A stretch of 64,000 nucleotides of DNA from Scalesia atractyloides. Lineage: Eukaryota > Streptophyta > Magnoliopsida > Asterales > Asteraceae. Below are positions 1 to 10,496 of this stretch, one piece after another; position 1 is the first letter of the stretch; every line of letters begins with the position of its first letter. Both the position numbers and the translations under genes were made by a program. The notes beneath the pieces are model-generated. The model was not told the DNA's origin. It saw only the letters and a list, made by a program, of their open reading frames with translations, and searched no databases. The stretch spans positions 85,074,391 through 85,138,390 of the forward strand of contig CAMTDV010000023.1 of assembly GCA_947069175.1 (NCBI GenBank). Reading direction: 5' to 3'.

Positions 1-2
1 CT

Positions 3-299
3 GCTCAACTTTTGTGGCTTCAAAACCAATTGTTGGACTTTGGTGTAACTGCTTTAAAGACTCCTCTCATGTTAGATAGTCAAGCAGCTGAAAACATCAT
101 TAAAAATCCAGTTTCGCATTCCACTACTACGCACATTGACATCAGACATCACTTCGTGAGGGATTGCTATGAAAAAGTTTTGGTTTCTCTACATCATGTT
201 CCCACTAAAGATTAACTTGCAGATGTTTTAACAAAAGCTTTTGATACATCTACCTTTGAAAGTTTGATCTCTAGAATTGGGATGCTAAACATGAAATAA
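3..299 (+). pseudogene. Ty1/copia RNase H C-terminal fragment
   Basis: This is the last ~98 codons of a copia-type polyprotein, entering the window from the left in frame 3. Copia RNase H landmarks are visible: LDSQAAENIIKNP, then HIDIRHHFVRD, then LADVLTKAFD, ending in IGMLNMK and a stop. The protein would degrade the RNA of the RNA-DNA hybrid during reverse transcription. A TAA at 213-215 stands where the family normally has Gln just before LADVLTK, so the copy is dead. The decayed extra ORF downstream makes a Sirevirus-like element the likely source. Confidence 0.85.
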
Positions 300-853
300 A
301 AGTAAAGTTTTGGTTTCCATGTGTAAATAGTTCTAAAATGTTTTCTAGAAAATCAAAATCCATCCTTAAAACTAGCTAAAATTGGAAATTTTTCAATAAT
401 CCTAAAAGTCTGTTCAAAACCACTGTTTCTCAAAACCTCTGTTTGACTTAAAAGTCTATCCACTGTTAAAAGTGTATCCTCTGTTCTCATTTTCTAATGT
501 TGATATCCACTGTTTGGGCTTAAACAACTATTTTGTCCTAACTACTGATATCTATCCATTGATAGTGTAAAATCACCATTGTTCATGTCCACTGTTCCCA
601 ACCACTGCTGGTTTACAAGCAGAGGTTTCCTAAACAACCGTCCTCTGTTATCACAGCAGAGGTTACACGTGGATAGATGTTAGCCATCAGATCTTTTGAA
701 ACCGCTGCCACGTGAGCATTCACTTTTTCCTTTATAAATATCATTATTCCATCTAAATAGAGCTTTTCACTGTCTTCTCGAATTCAAAATTCTTAAAAGC
801 GGTTTCCGTATTCATTCTCATTCTCTTCACCATCACTCACTTTATCTCTGATC
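300..853 (+). promoter_or_regulatory. Spacer with promoter-like elements ahead of the extra ORF
   Basis: There is no coding potential here. The first 350 bp carry degenerate CCACTGTT/CCTCTGTT repeats. Two G-box cores (CACGTG) lie near 667 and 709, followed by a TATA box (TATAAATA, 733-740) and a pyrimidine-rich leader before the ATG at 854. The order G-box, G-box, TATA, leader, ATG looks like a plant pol II promoter sitting inside a retrotransposon between RNase H and the extra ORF. Promoter activity is inferred. Confidence 0.4.
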
Positions 854-3340
854 ATGGCTCTGAACATCAAACTACCACATAACTACCTTCCACTTTCGAA
901 AAACCGACAAAATACTTCCTTTCATTCATTAACTGATGTTTTACAAGCTTCAAAGTACCAAGCCATACTTATAACTGATGCACCAATTTACGTTATACAC
1001 TCCGACAACTCTGGTCTAATGCTAAGGTTCAAACTCAGAAGAAAAAGTCGCATGCTATCAATTCCAAAGTCGGAAAACACTCTAGTTTAAATTTCTCCAT
1101 CTTCCATATCCACAACATTTGGTCAGGATGACCTAGTAGGTAACACATCCTTTGATAGACAAGCACTTCACACAGAGTTCATCGACATAGGGTATGAGGG
1201 TTAGTTAACCGGAATTACAATTTACAAACCTCAATTTCCTCCTGAAATGAGATATTTTTTCCATACTCTCTTGATGTGTCTCTCACCCAAGACCACCTCA
1301 ATTATGAGATTCCACAAAAAGTACAATACTTGGGATATGCAATTTTTACAAAATCAGATTTTAATCATCCCAAGCCGTGTACTTGGACTTGGTTGCAAAT
1401 GTGACTGCTATAAAAGGAAACAAACCAAAAGCCTTTCTCATGTATCCAAGACTCTTAAGTTTTTATCTTCAGAAACAAGTTTCTGAACAAGATTTTTAAC
1501 AATGTGTTGTTTTTTGAATTAAAATCCTTACACATGAAACTTTCACAAGAATGTCTGATAAAGAGTTAAAAGCTTTAAAAACACAAGCAAAGGGGATGAG
1601 CAAAATTTAGTTGTGTCCACCTCACAAGCTCAAACCTCTGTTGCTGAGCCCACTGCTCTGGTGATCATAACACCACAACCAGTATTGTGAAACACACACC
1701 AGAAAATCCAAAAGAAACCCCCCCCCCCCAATCCAAAAAGCCTACCAAAACAAAATAACATAAAAAAGCACCTCTGGAAGATGAGATCTCAGAGGATACC
1801 TTGTGGTATCACAAAAGGCACTTGAAACCACTGTTGTTACTTCCTCACAACAGTTGGAAAGATCTCCACCTAGAAGCAAAACCCTCTTGCATTCTCAAAA
1901 AAGGATTAGTTGAAAGCACAGGGACACCATACTATGAAATAGATCTTTCAATTGCAAATTTGTTTTATAGCCCCTCTCCCAGGGCAAAGTTTCTTTCTAA
2001 TCCACAACCATTTCCCTCAATTCCACCTACTTTTATACCTTTGTTTCATGCAATTTAGAAAACTCAAACACAAATCAGTTCCTCTCAATCACCTGTTCAA
2101 GGAGTACAGCCCCACATGTGACTGAGTCTGAGATGAATCTCATTGCTAACCCAGAAATAGTTAGAGGAGGCTACAACCCATGAGTTACAAGTAACTCTTG
2201 GTGGTAGTTTAAGTGAAATAGCTACGACAATTGATGACACAACTATTTTAGTTGGATAGTGGTTACATCAATAAGACTTTCTTAAAGGCAACAACTGTTG
2301 AGGCTACAAGTGTAACCTCTGCTCCATTTGGAAGTCCCAGTATCAAGACCTAGGGGGATTTGGTTATGATTATATGGAGTCTTCTCCTGTTGATGATCCA
2401 AATATAACTACATCTAGTAGGAATTCAGATGATCCTATTAAATTAGGTGATGAATTGCGATATAAGGAATTGACGGAGAGAATGACATCAATGGAGTCTT
2501 TAATAGGTGAAATGAAAGATATGATGAAGCAGATATTACAAAATTCTCAAACCCAGCCTTCTACACAGCAAATTGCCAATGAGCTCTGGAAATTTGTGCA
2601 ACCTATCATTTAAGCTCAGAGGAATTTGGCTGATATCAACCATAACACTCACATGGAACTGATCAGAAATATGGTGGAGGCTAAATATAAAGACACTCAA
2701 GCTGATATTAAGGCAATCAAAGAGTATTTGATAAAGACCATTGGCTCTGCCCCTACAATAGTCATTCTTGATAAAGAAGAGGATGGTGCCAAAAAAGGGG
2801 GAGAGTGATAAATTGAGAAAGTTGCAGCCAGATCCAAAGGTGCAACAAAAGCTAGAGTCTGCACAAAATTAATCTTCTGCTAAAGCATCAGATGCTGGAG
2901 TTCAAAAGGGGATTGATGAGACCCTGAACAAACAAGCTGAAGAGATTGCTTTGGAAAAGTAGAAGAGACAAGATACACTGGAAAGCAAAGCTTCCAGACT
3001 GATTGAAGAAGAACAAGCCAAGCAAATGGAAAAAGAAGACATTGGCACTTCAAGAAAAAAGAAAGTCAACCAATTTCCACCCCTTCTAAAACCACTGCTG
3101 AGGCAACAAAAAGTGTATCCTCTCTCAAAACTACAACTAAACCAACACCCAAAAAGAAACCATCACCTTCACCAAAATCACCAGCAACAGATGTTGGTAC
3201 AATAATTGTGCTAACAGATGTTTCATCACCACCACCAAATCAGCCAGCAGATGTTGATACAATAAATTTATCAACAGATGTTAACCTAACCTCTACCATG
3301 ATCACATTTCCAACTTTAACCCAACCATTATCCACACCTC
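854..3340 (+). pseudogene. Decayed extra (third) ORF of a Sirevirus-like copia element
   Basis: Starting at an ATG behind a TATA box, this is one ancestral ORF now split by frameshifts and stops into pieces at 854-1090, about 1090-1486, 1801-2058, 2374-2613 and 2626-2808, with decayed sequence beyond. The N-terminal piece (HSLTDVLQASKYQAIL) resembles the conserved start of the extra ORF behind RNase H in many composite copia elements. The middle is Pro/Thr-rich. The 2374-2808 part is Lys/Glu-rich and coiled-coil-like, interrupted by one TAA. Such ORFs are often called envelope-like, but I see no proof of that role. About 450 bp from 2886 match 51,836-52,290 closely, so a second copy of the family is in the window. 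A 12-C run at 1718-1729 marks one break. Confidence 0.7.
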
Positions 3341-3341
3341 A

Positions 3342-4580
3342 TGAAATAAGTTAGTTATACGGGTTTATAACGTATCTAAGTATACCCGAAAGCCAAAAAA
3401 AACAAAACAACAATTTTTTTAAACTGACCCGCCGTAAGTTACGGACCTTGCCGTAGCTTACGGCAGGCATGATCTGTTTCATTCAATAGCCTCCTGCCAT
3501 GCTTATGGAAGGCTGGAGCTGCAATTTTCCAGCTTTGCTTTTTTGTACGTAAAAACTTCGTAACTTCGCGAAAACTCATCCGTTTGCTTCAAACTTGTTT
3601 CTAATTGACTGTAAAACATTTGCATACATTATTAACCCAAAATCCCTAACCCAGATTTATGACTTTTATGAATTACGCAACCGTTACCCGGTTTATGTAC
3701 ATATTTATTTTGACCCGTTTCAAGATTTGAGCACTAAACTCAAATCTCACCCTTCTCTTCAAACCTCCTATTTCAACACTGAAACTCCTACTTTTCTTAC
3801 GCCATAACTTTACTTGTGGTGGGTTGTTATTATATTCCGAATTTACCCCCCCCCCCCCCCCCCCCGTTTGTTAATTGACGACAATACCTTGTGTAGAGGT
3901 ATTAAGCCAAAAAGGCTTACGCCTCTCACTTTTATACTACCGGAGAGGTCTAACTTATTATAAAACTCATTAGTAATTTACCCATAAGGGTTGTTTACCC
4001 GATTCATCGTCCGGGGGTATTTTGGTCAATTTTAGTCCTTTAAACTACGGAGGACATTTAAAAGCCTGTTCTGACCAAGTGGACTCTTTTAACCCGTATT
4101 CCATTTAAAATTTATTATGTTCTTAAAAATATAAAAGTCGCCCATCGTTTAATGTTATAAACTCACTTAAATGCATTTTTCGCTATAAACATGTCTTCGG
4201 CTCTAATGGCCGTTTTAAGCAAACACTAACTATACCTCACGGTGATCTAGTGTCCACCATTAACTCGACTAACTTTAGTCATACCGCAAACCATCATTGA
4301 GAGCATGACCACTACATATACCTGGCGAGGGTCAAAGTATTGACCCGTTAGCGATACCTTGCGATTCTATATACTAACTCATGGCAATGCATGCCCACAA
4401 ATCATGCTTACCTGCAAGCATGAAACTTAACAAACGAAATATTAAATATCATTTTCAAATGGTGATACCGTTTGTCAGTTGACTTATTTCTTGGCTCGCC
4501 CTTTTTACATATCGGTATAACCAAACATTATTTATTGTAAAAAGGATATTTACTTACCATTTATTTCGTTTGACCCGCTA
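3342..4580. repeat. Left part of an older LTR-like repeat split by element 1
   Basis: Non-coding. It begins where similarity to the copia ORF stops (about 3340) and runs into the insertion site of element 1. Near 3430-3475 there are short palindromic motifs (CCGTAAGTTACGG, then CCGTAGCTTACGGC) of a kind I associate with composite gypsy LTRs. A 20-C run lies at 3846-3865. The last five bases, CGCTA, are the target-site duplication of element 1. The sequence resumes at 13,006. I could not find a target-site duplication for this outer repeat. Confidence 0.4.
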
Positions 4581-4977
4581 TGTCACACCCCGACCCGCAG
4601 CGGAAAAGATGATCGGGGCATGATTGGGTTATCATCAAAGCTCATGACATTTATTATACGTTTCATATTCATTAATACAATTTAATGGAAATTTACAATA
4701 AATGTTTCAACATGTTCTAACTATCAATCTAAGCTTCTTTGTTCTCTTCTAAGGCATTTCCTATGTTTTCCTTGCTTCAACCTGTTCACCTGTATCATGT
4801 GTAAAAAGGTTTTTGGATCAACATAAAGTTGGCGAGTGAATCCTATGGGAAAACATTTGAACAAGTTTATCCAATTGATTATAAATAATGTGCATAACCA
4901 CATATGAGCAAATGTAGATGTAAATTTATTCACACAACAAACAATATTGAATATTGTACACACATACACCAAATGAT

Positions 4978-5222
4978 TGTTTTGAGGCACGCGTTGTTCT
5001 TACGAACTGATGGGCCTAATGAATGAGTTTTGAGGCACGCGTTGTTCTTACGAACTGATGGGCCTAATGAATGAGTTTTGAGGCACGCGTTGTTCTACGA
5101 ACTGATGGGCCTAATGAATGAGTTTTGAGGCACGCGTTGTTCAACGAACTGATGGGCCTAATGAATGAGTTTTGAGGCACGCGTTGTTCAACTCGTCTCC
5201 CACGAGGAACTGATGGGCCTAA
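4978..5222. repeat. Five-copy tandem repeat in element 1 left LTR
   Basis: Five head-to-tail units of about 46-51 bp, each containing GAGGCACGCGTTGTTC and GAACTGATGGGCCTAA. The last unit keeps an extra CTCGTCTCCCACGAG, a small hairpin with 5-bp arms. The first four have shortened versions (TTCTTACGAAC, TTCTACGAAC, TTCAACGAAC), as if the hairpin was lost stepwise. The same array is in the right LTR at about 10,898-11,142. Element 3 has two dispersed copies per LTR, with the hairpin kept. Confidence 0.8.
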
Positions 5223-5682
5223 ATAATTTGCATACAACTTGACACTATGTACTACATCACAACCAACAATATTTACATTCTAGTTTAAATCATATAATGG
5301 TGTAGCACGAATTTGCATAAGAGAGTTAGTTTAAGCGACACATGATACACCCCAAAACATGAATAAAAAGGGGAATTTGTAAGAATTCACTCACATTGGG
5401 TGCGTTCGGTTGATGAGGTTGAATGCACGCGAAATGGTTTTTAACCACGAGTGAAATTAACCTAGATAAATCGCATTATGGTTTGGTAAGTAAACGGATT
5501 TTATTAATCTATTTTAGTAGGATTGTTGGGTGTATTTTTGTGAGTTTGAGGCTATTTTCTAACCTTAAAAATGTTATTTTTAAGTATTTTTAATTAAAAT
5601 AATTAAATAAAAATAAAAAAAAATATTTGATTTTTGCTACAGTTGACTTTGACCGTTGACCGGTTCGAAGGCATATTGTTGT

Positions 5683-6097
5683 GCGCTGGGTGAGGCTCGA
5701 ACCCGAGACCTCCCGTATGCGTGCACGCAGCTCTACCAACTGAGCTACGTGTCTAACCCGTCATATATCCGATTTTAATTATATATATATATTAATTAGA
5801 TTTTAAACAGAAATCCTTTATTTTAAAAACGAATTAAATCCAGCGAACCGGTGCGCTCCACAGGTCTCGAACCCGGGACCTGTGGGTTAGCGTACACACA
5901 GTCCACCGCTGGACTGTGTGTCTCACTTGGTTATAAACTCGGTTATCAATATACTTAACATATACCTAAATCAATCCGGTTCAGTTTTGCGGAAAAAGGA
6001 ATTTTTATTAAGGCAGCGTGTGAGGAACAATACTCGAACTCGAGACCTTAGCGTTCAATGTGCACACAGTCCACCGCTGGACTGTGTGTCTAACCCG
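5683..6097 (-). other. tRNA-like module array A-B-C, element 1 left LTR
   Basis: Three tRNA-like modules read on the minus strand, the element's sense strand. A (5683-5760) has a box-A-like TAGCTCAGTTGGTAGAGC and box-B-like GGTTCGAGCC. B (about 5848-5930) has a 9-bp T-arm-like stem (CCACAGGTC with GACCTGTGG) around GGTTCGA, plus an 11-bp hairpin with arms CACACAGTCCA and TGGACTGTGTG. C (about 6013-6097) repeats the hairpin with a degenerate box B. None has a paired acceptor stem, so they are not functional tRNAs. Pol III recognition is inferred. Confidence 0.65.
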
Positions 6098-6532
6098 GTA
6101 AATAACTGGATTTTAATTATACTTAACCATTACCGAAACTTCGTCTTCTTCACTGGTTTTAACCGGAAGTGTCGACTGACTGATTCGAAGTATTGATTCA
6201 GGTTTCTTTAGCGTTGTATGATTAATTACAGATGAGATAAAAGTAAAAAGGAAAGGAATTAGGCGTGAAAAGTACCGACTGGTTCTCCTCTGTTTTCCGG
6301 CAGAACTCCGGCGACAGCAAGCTCTTCCGGCGACGAGTGTCTTGCAGCAGAGAATCTTCAGAAAGTTTACAAAGGGTGTGGGTGACTTCGGTAAAAGTTT
6401 AGGGGGTTCAGTAAAGCTCAGAGATTAATGACACGGTTTTCCGGCGACGTATAAAATATTTCCGGCGAGTGAGTTTTCGCCGAGAAAGGGTGCGATTTGA
6501 GTGTGAAAGATTTCTGGTGAGTTGTGGGTGAA

Positions 6533-6540
6533 TTTATAGG
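6533..6540 (-). promoter_or_regulatory. TATA box of element 1 left LTR
   Basis: On the minus strand this reads CCCTATAAATTC with its flanks, a good plant TATA box, about 530 bp from the U3 end. It puts the start of transcription near 6500, so modules A-C would lie in R/U5. The matching site in the right LTR is at 12,471-12,478. Confidence 0.5.
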
Positions 6541-6803
6541 GTAGTATCGAGATGTATGGGGTCTGAATTCGGTCTCAATTCGAAGTCAGCCGTTCTCCGG
6601 CGGTTATGGCTGATGTCGCGGGTTCAGACGTCGGTTATAACCGTGGTGGGAGTTAAGTCTTCGGTTAATTTGAGCGGAAACGTATAATAACGGCGAAGTC
6701 GTCGAGATTTCCGACGACTGCTATTTGGGCGGAAAATTGATTGAATTTTGACTTCCGAACATTATAATTTGAATTAATTGATTCATTTTAATAACAGAAA
6801 ATC

Positions 6804-6884
6804 GAAGTGGCGGAGCGGTTGATTGGCTGGGTGATAAGTCATTGTTGAGTCGGTACAGACCCGGGTTCGAAACCCGGCAGAAGC
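6804..6884 (+). other. tRNA-like module D, element 1 left LTR
   Basis: Plus strand, antisense to the element. A D-arm-like GTGGCGGAGCGGTTG resembles the start of Ser/Leu tRNAs. A perfect T-arm follows: CCGGG, loop TTCGAAA, CCCGG. No convincing acceptor stem is seen. It lies upstream of the LTR TATA box in the presumed U3. Confidence 0.6.
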
Positions 6885-7067
6885 AAATCATTTTTATTTT
6901 GCGATTTTTATCAGTTTTTCAAAAACTAAATATATGTCCCCGCATAATAATTGATTACGTATCGTTTAAAATTATTTTGGGCATTTAATTCGCAACGAAA
7001 ATTTTAACTGACTGTTCGGTTGATAAACGGAGCGGGTTTGGTAAATCCGTTTTTGACGGATGTTACA

Positions 7068-7083
7068 GTATCCCCTGCTTTTT
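7068..7083 (-). other. Polypurine tract of element 1
   Basis: The minus strand reads AAAAAGCAGGGGATAC directly before the LTR. Near-identical tracts sit at the same place in elements 2 (21,787-21,801) and 3 (56,587-56,602). It would prime plus-strand DNA synthesis. Confidence 0.75.
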
Positions 7084-7560
7084 AGAAATTTCGTCCCGAA
7101 ATTTAAATAGTGATATATTTGACTAAAAGAATGATGGTGTTTAGTTTGACGGTTACATACTTAGAAGGAATAAGGGTTTAGGTTTTTGTTTGAGGCGGTA
7201 ACGTTCCTTGTAAAGGTTAAGTATCCTAATACAGGAATCGCTTTTTGTTGCCTACTGTAAAAGTATTGATAAGCAAAATTGATTGTGCTAACTTTGATTT
7301 CATGCATAAAAGTTTGAATATGCTTAGAAGGTTAGGGTTATATCTTAAGGCAAGGCTTCTATTACTACAATCTACACATATACAATAACTAATAATTGAA
7401 TCCACATTCTGATATCATATATGTTTGAATGGTGATGGTTCCTCTCTCGTTTGTTATGATGGAGAGGTTAGTTTATGTAGAAATGGAACACAATCCAATT
7501 TCTTTAAGTAGCGAGATGATATAAATGTAACACAGATTTCAACCAAGGCAATACTAAATC

Positions 7561-8049
7561 CTACATGGAACTTCTCATAACCGCCTGATAACGCCTCTGA
7601 TCCTTTGGCAAGAATACTTATATATAGGAAGTACCAGCGGCGTATCCACCATATTCTTGCCAAATTTTCATTGGTTTTATTAGTGAATTATGATTAGTCC
7701 TATGTGACTCTACAACCAATACAACAACTCATAAATACTGAAAATGATAATGTTTGTGCGATCAAGGCTCAATCAAACGGAGCCGATCGTATTGCATGTA
7801 CTGAAAATGAAAATGTTTGTGTGATCAAGGCTCAATCAAACGGAGCCGATCGTATTGTATTTACTGAGGATGATAAACTTAATCTAAACAACAATCACAC
7901 AAACAACCTATACATGGAACCTTTCATAACCGCCTGATAATGCCTCCGATCATTTGACAAGAATACTTATATATAGGAAGTACCAGCGGCGTATCCACCA
8001 TACTCTTGTCAAATTTTCATTGGTTTTATCAGTAAGTTATGATTAGTTC
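7561..8049 (-). repeat. Hairpin-bearing 3' repeats of element 1
   Basis: Two units of about 137 bp (7561-7697 and 7911-8049) lie between gag and the polypurine tract. Each holds inverted arms around a 35-bp loop; in unit 1 they are TTTGGCAAGAATA and TATTCTTGCCAAA (7604-7664). Each unit also has a CTATATATAAG TATA-like motif in sense. Between them (7759-7789 and 7822-7852) are two copies of a 31-bp motif with nested arms CGATC..GGCTC and GAGCC..GATCG. Sense translation gives a recurring RIWWIRRWYFLYIS string that I take to be non-coding. Confidence 0.7.
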
Positions 8050-8392
8050 TATGTGACTCTAGAACATAAACAACAACCAGCGCTTGAGTCTTAATTATGA
8101 TAGTATACATGTTTGAATGATGACAATACCTCTCTCGTTTATTATGATGGAGAGGTTAGTCTATGTAGAAGTGAGACACAACTCAACTTCTTTAAATGAT
8201 GAAACTGAGATATGTCGTGAAGTATGATGATATGAATATTAAATCAATGAGTATAAAACAAACTGAACTAGTAATTTGCATTAAAATTCTTGGATAAAAT
8301 TCCAATTGAGATACGTGAAGATTGAGGTAACATAAAGAAAAACATAAAAACTAAGTGGTTGGAGTTGAATCTTGATTCTTGGGGAGAGAAGG

Positions 8393-9735
8393 CTAGTTAA
8401 GTGGTTGGTTTGGACCGTTAATATCTTCAACAGGGTTGGCGTTGATGTTATAAACTCTTCCTCTTGCTGTCGGTGGAGCTGGGTTTGTTTGATTTGCTTG
8501 GTTAACTGGGTTTGCTTGAGCTTGGGCGTTTATGATGTTAACCAAACGAGGGCACATGCTTCTAAAATGGGTAGGGTCACCACAATTGAAACAAGCTCGA
8601 ATATATGGGTACATGGGGTGTTGAGGTTGTTGATATGTTTGGATCATGGGTTGAGTAGGGGTTGAGGTTTGGTTTTGAGCGGTGCGGCAAACTTTGCTCA
8701 AATGCCCGTAGCGTCCATAATTCGCACATAGTCGACAGGGTAAGGTAGATGGATGGTGATAGAAACAGGTGTTGCATTGGGGGTGAGGTCCAATGTAGGG
8801 CTTTTGTTTGGGTAAATTGAGTTGGGTGCTACTTGAGCGTTTGGGATAGTTTGAGGAGGTACAACTTGTGAAGCTGGTTGGTTGCGTTGGGTGACGGCGA
8901 AAATTTGCCCATCTCGTTTTCTCTTAGAAATAGGTGGTGTAAAGGATTCGGTTCGGGTGGAGTTTGAGGTTTCGGTTGATGCTTTATCCTTCTTCTTCTC
9001 CTCTTTGAAATCTTTGTTTCGGATTCGGTTCTCAGTGAGCGCGGTTGCTAGCTCCATTGCTGCTTCCAAAGTTGCAGGCGAGGTACTTATTACAGAGTCT
9101 TGAATCTTTGATGGAAGACCACGAATGTAGTGCTCGATCAAACGGTAGAGGGGAGTGAACAAGTTGGGAACCATTTGATTTAACTCCAGGAATCTCTTGT
9201 TGTATGTGGTGTGGTCGCCTTCCTTTTGATTCAAAGCATGGAACTCATCCTCCAATTTCTTGATTTCGCTTCTTGGGCAAAACCGTCTTGTCATGATTCC
9301 CTTCAACTCTTCCCAAGTCAAAGTCATAGCATCTTCAACACCTCGTTTGGTCTTCTCTGTATTCCACCATGTGAGTGCTGTTCCAAGTAAACGACCGGTA
9401 GCATAACGCACTTTGCGATCATCGGGGCAATCGCAATTTAGAAAGGTGTTCTCCATTTCTTCAAACCAATGAAGGAGAGCGGTGACGCCTTCAGTACCTT
9501 CGTATTTTGGAGGATCGCAGGATTTGAAATGTTTGTAGGTGCATTTAGTGACTGAAGGGTTGATAGTGTTTTGATCTTCTTGGTGGGTTGGGTTGACGGA
9601 ATTAGCGGTAAGGGCTTGTTGAACTTGAACTACGATGTTGGGTTTTACGGTCGCCATTTGCTGAGCGATTTGGGCAGCCATGCGTTCACGGGCTTTTCCT
9701 GCTCTCATTTTCCTACGAGCGAGGCTAGAAGACAT
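8393..9735 (-). pseudogene. gag: Gag protein of TR-GAG element 1 (frameshifted)
   Basis: Starts at the ATG at 9735 and runs about 310 codons, then loses one base near 8800-8810 relative to the intact gag of element 2. The rest, including the knuckles, continues in another frame to 8393. The gag domain holds GTALTWWNTEKTKRG and RFCPRSEIKKLEDEF, typical of plant Ty3/gypsy gags. The second CCHC knuckle (CFNCGDPTHFRSMC) is intact in the shifted frame. The first has Tyr for its second Cys (CANYGRYGHLSKVC). Gag forms the particle and binds element RNA. Two lesions suggest this copy depends on gag made elsewhere. Confidence 0.85.
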
Positions 9736-10480
9736 CTACAAGGAATACATGTCAAGAGTATGAGTTGGATGTTTTGGGATCGTGGGTCGAGTTTGGGAAT
9801 GAACGTTCATAAAATAAATATAGAAAAATAAATCTACTACATCCATAGGATGTCTTGGGCTTTGCTCGTAATTGGGCCTTGCATGCCGCCATACTTCACC
9901 TTCGTAATCACGTGGGCCCCCATGATTACCGGGTTTTTCATATGGTTCGCATGTGTTAGCCTGGTTACGTACACTAAACCCGAAGAAAATCGAGAAATAT
10001 GTAACGTATGATATTCGGAATGTGCCCAGACATGGACACGGTGACATCTCAAAGTGAGGTTAGTTCGAACGACGTTTGGTGTGGCATGCTTTGGCCTAAT
10101 AGGTCCGTCGTACTCTCATCGTTAGTCCCCAGGTAGGCAAACTGGTCCGTTATTTTGGATTTATACGAATGCCAACCTAGACAGGACGTCCCGACTACCG
10201 GTACTTGTACCCTTCCGGTTACTACATGCCCGTCGCAGAACTCACTTTGATGGGATTTGAAATTGCAACAAAATCCTTGAATAATGAGAGTATGAAAATG
10301 AATTGAATATATGAACATTGATATATGTATAACGAATATGTATATAAGCATGTATGTTTGACTGTAATATGAAACAAATAAATATCACAAGTTTGTATGT
10401 AACCACCTAATCAATTAAAATTTAGGCAGACTATAGTATAGGCTCTAAGGGTCTAATAACCTATCCTATATCCCTATAGT

Positions 10481-10496
10481 CATGGCTCTGATACCA
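10481..10496 (-). other. Primer-binding site of element 1
   Basis: The minus strand reads TGGTATCAGAGCCATG, the usual complement of plant initiator tRNA-Met 3' ends, three bases inside the right LTR. It fixes the orientation of the element and shows that the right LTR is the 5' LTR. Confidence 0.9.

Larger units (their letters stand above)
4581..7067 (-). repeat. Element 1 LTR, left (3' LTR in element sense)
   Basis: In element sense it starts TGTAACATCC and ends GTGTGACA (plus strand TGTCACACCC...GATGTTACA). Sense order: module D in antisense (6804-6884), a TATA box (reverse complement of the bases at 6533-6540), CCGGCGA-rich presumed leader, sense tRNA-like modules C, B, A (6097 down to 5683), TTGAC repeats (about 5641-5663), a 46-51-bp tandem array (about 4978-5222), LTR end. 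The right LTR looks nearly the same, implying a fairly young insertion. Confidence 0.88.

Noticed and set aside
4724..4990. An 88-codon minus-strand frame repeated at 10,644-10,910
   Set aside because: It lies in the LTR of element 1, so identity reflects the LTR pair. It has no gag or pol similarity.
4978..5222. CRISPR-like array of direct repeats
   Set aside because: Head-to-tail minisatellite without unique spacers, inside a plant LTR, no cas genes.
5683..5760. A functional tRNA gene
   Set aside because: Box A and box B are present but the acceptor ends do not pair and there is no proper anticodon arm; the copies lie in LTRs.
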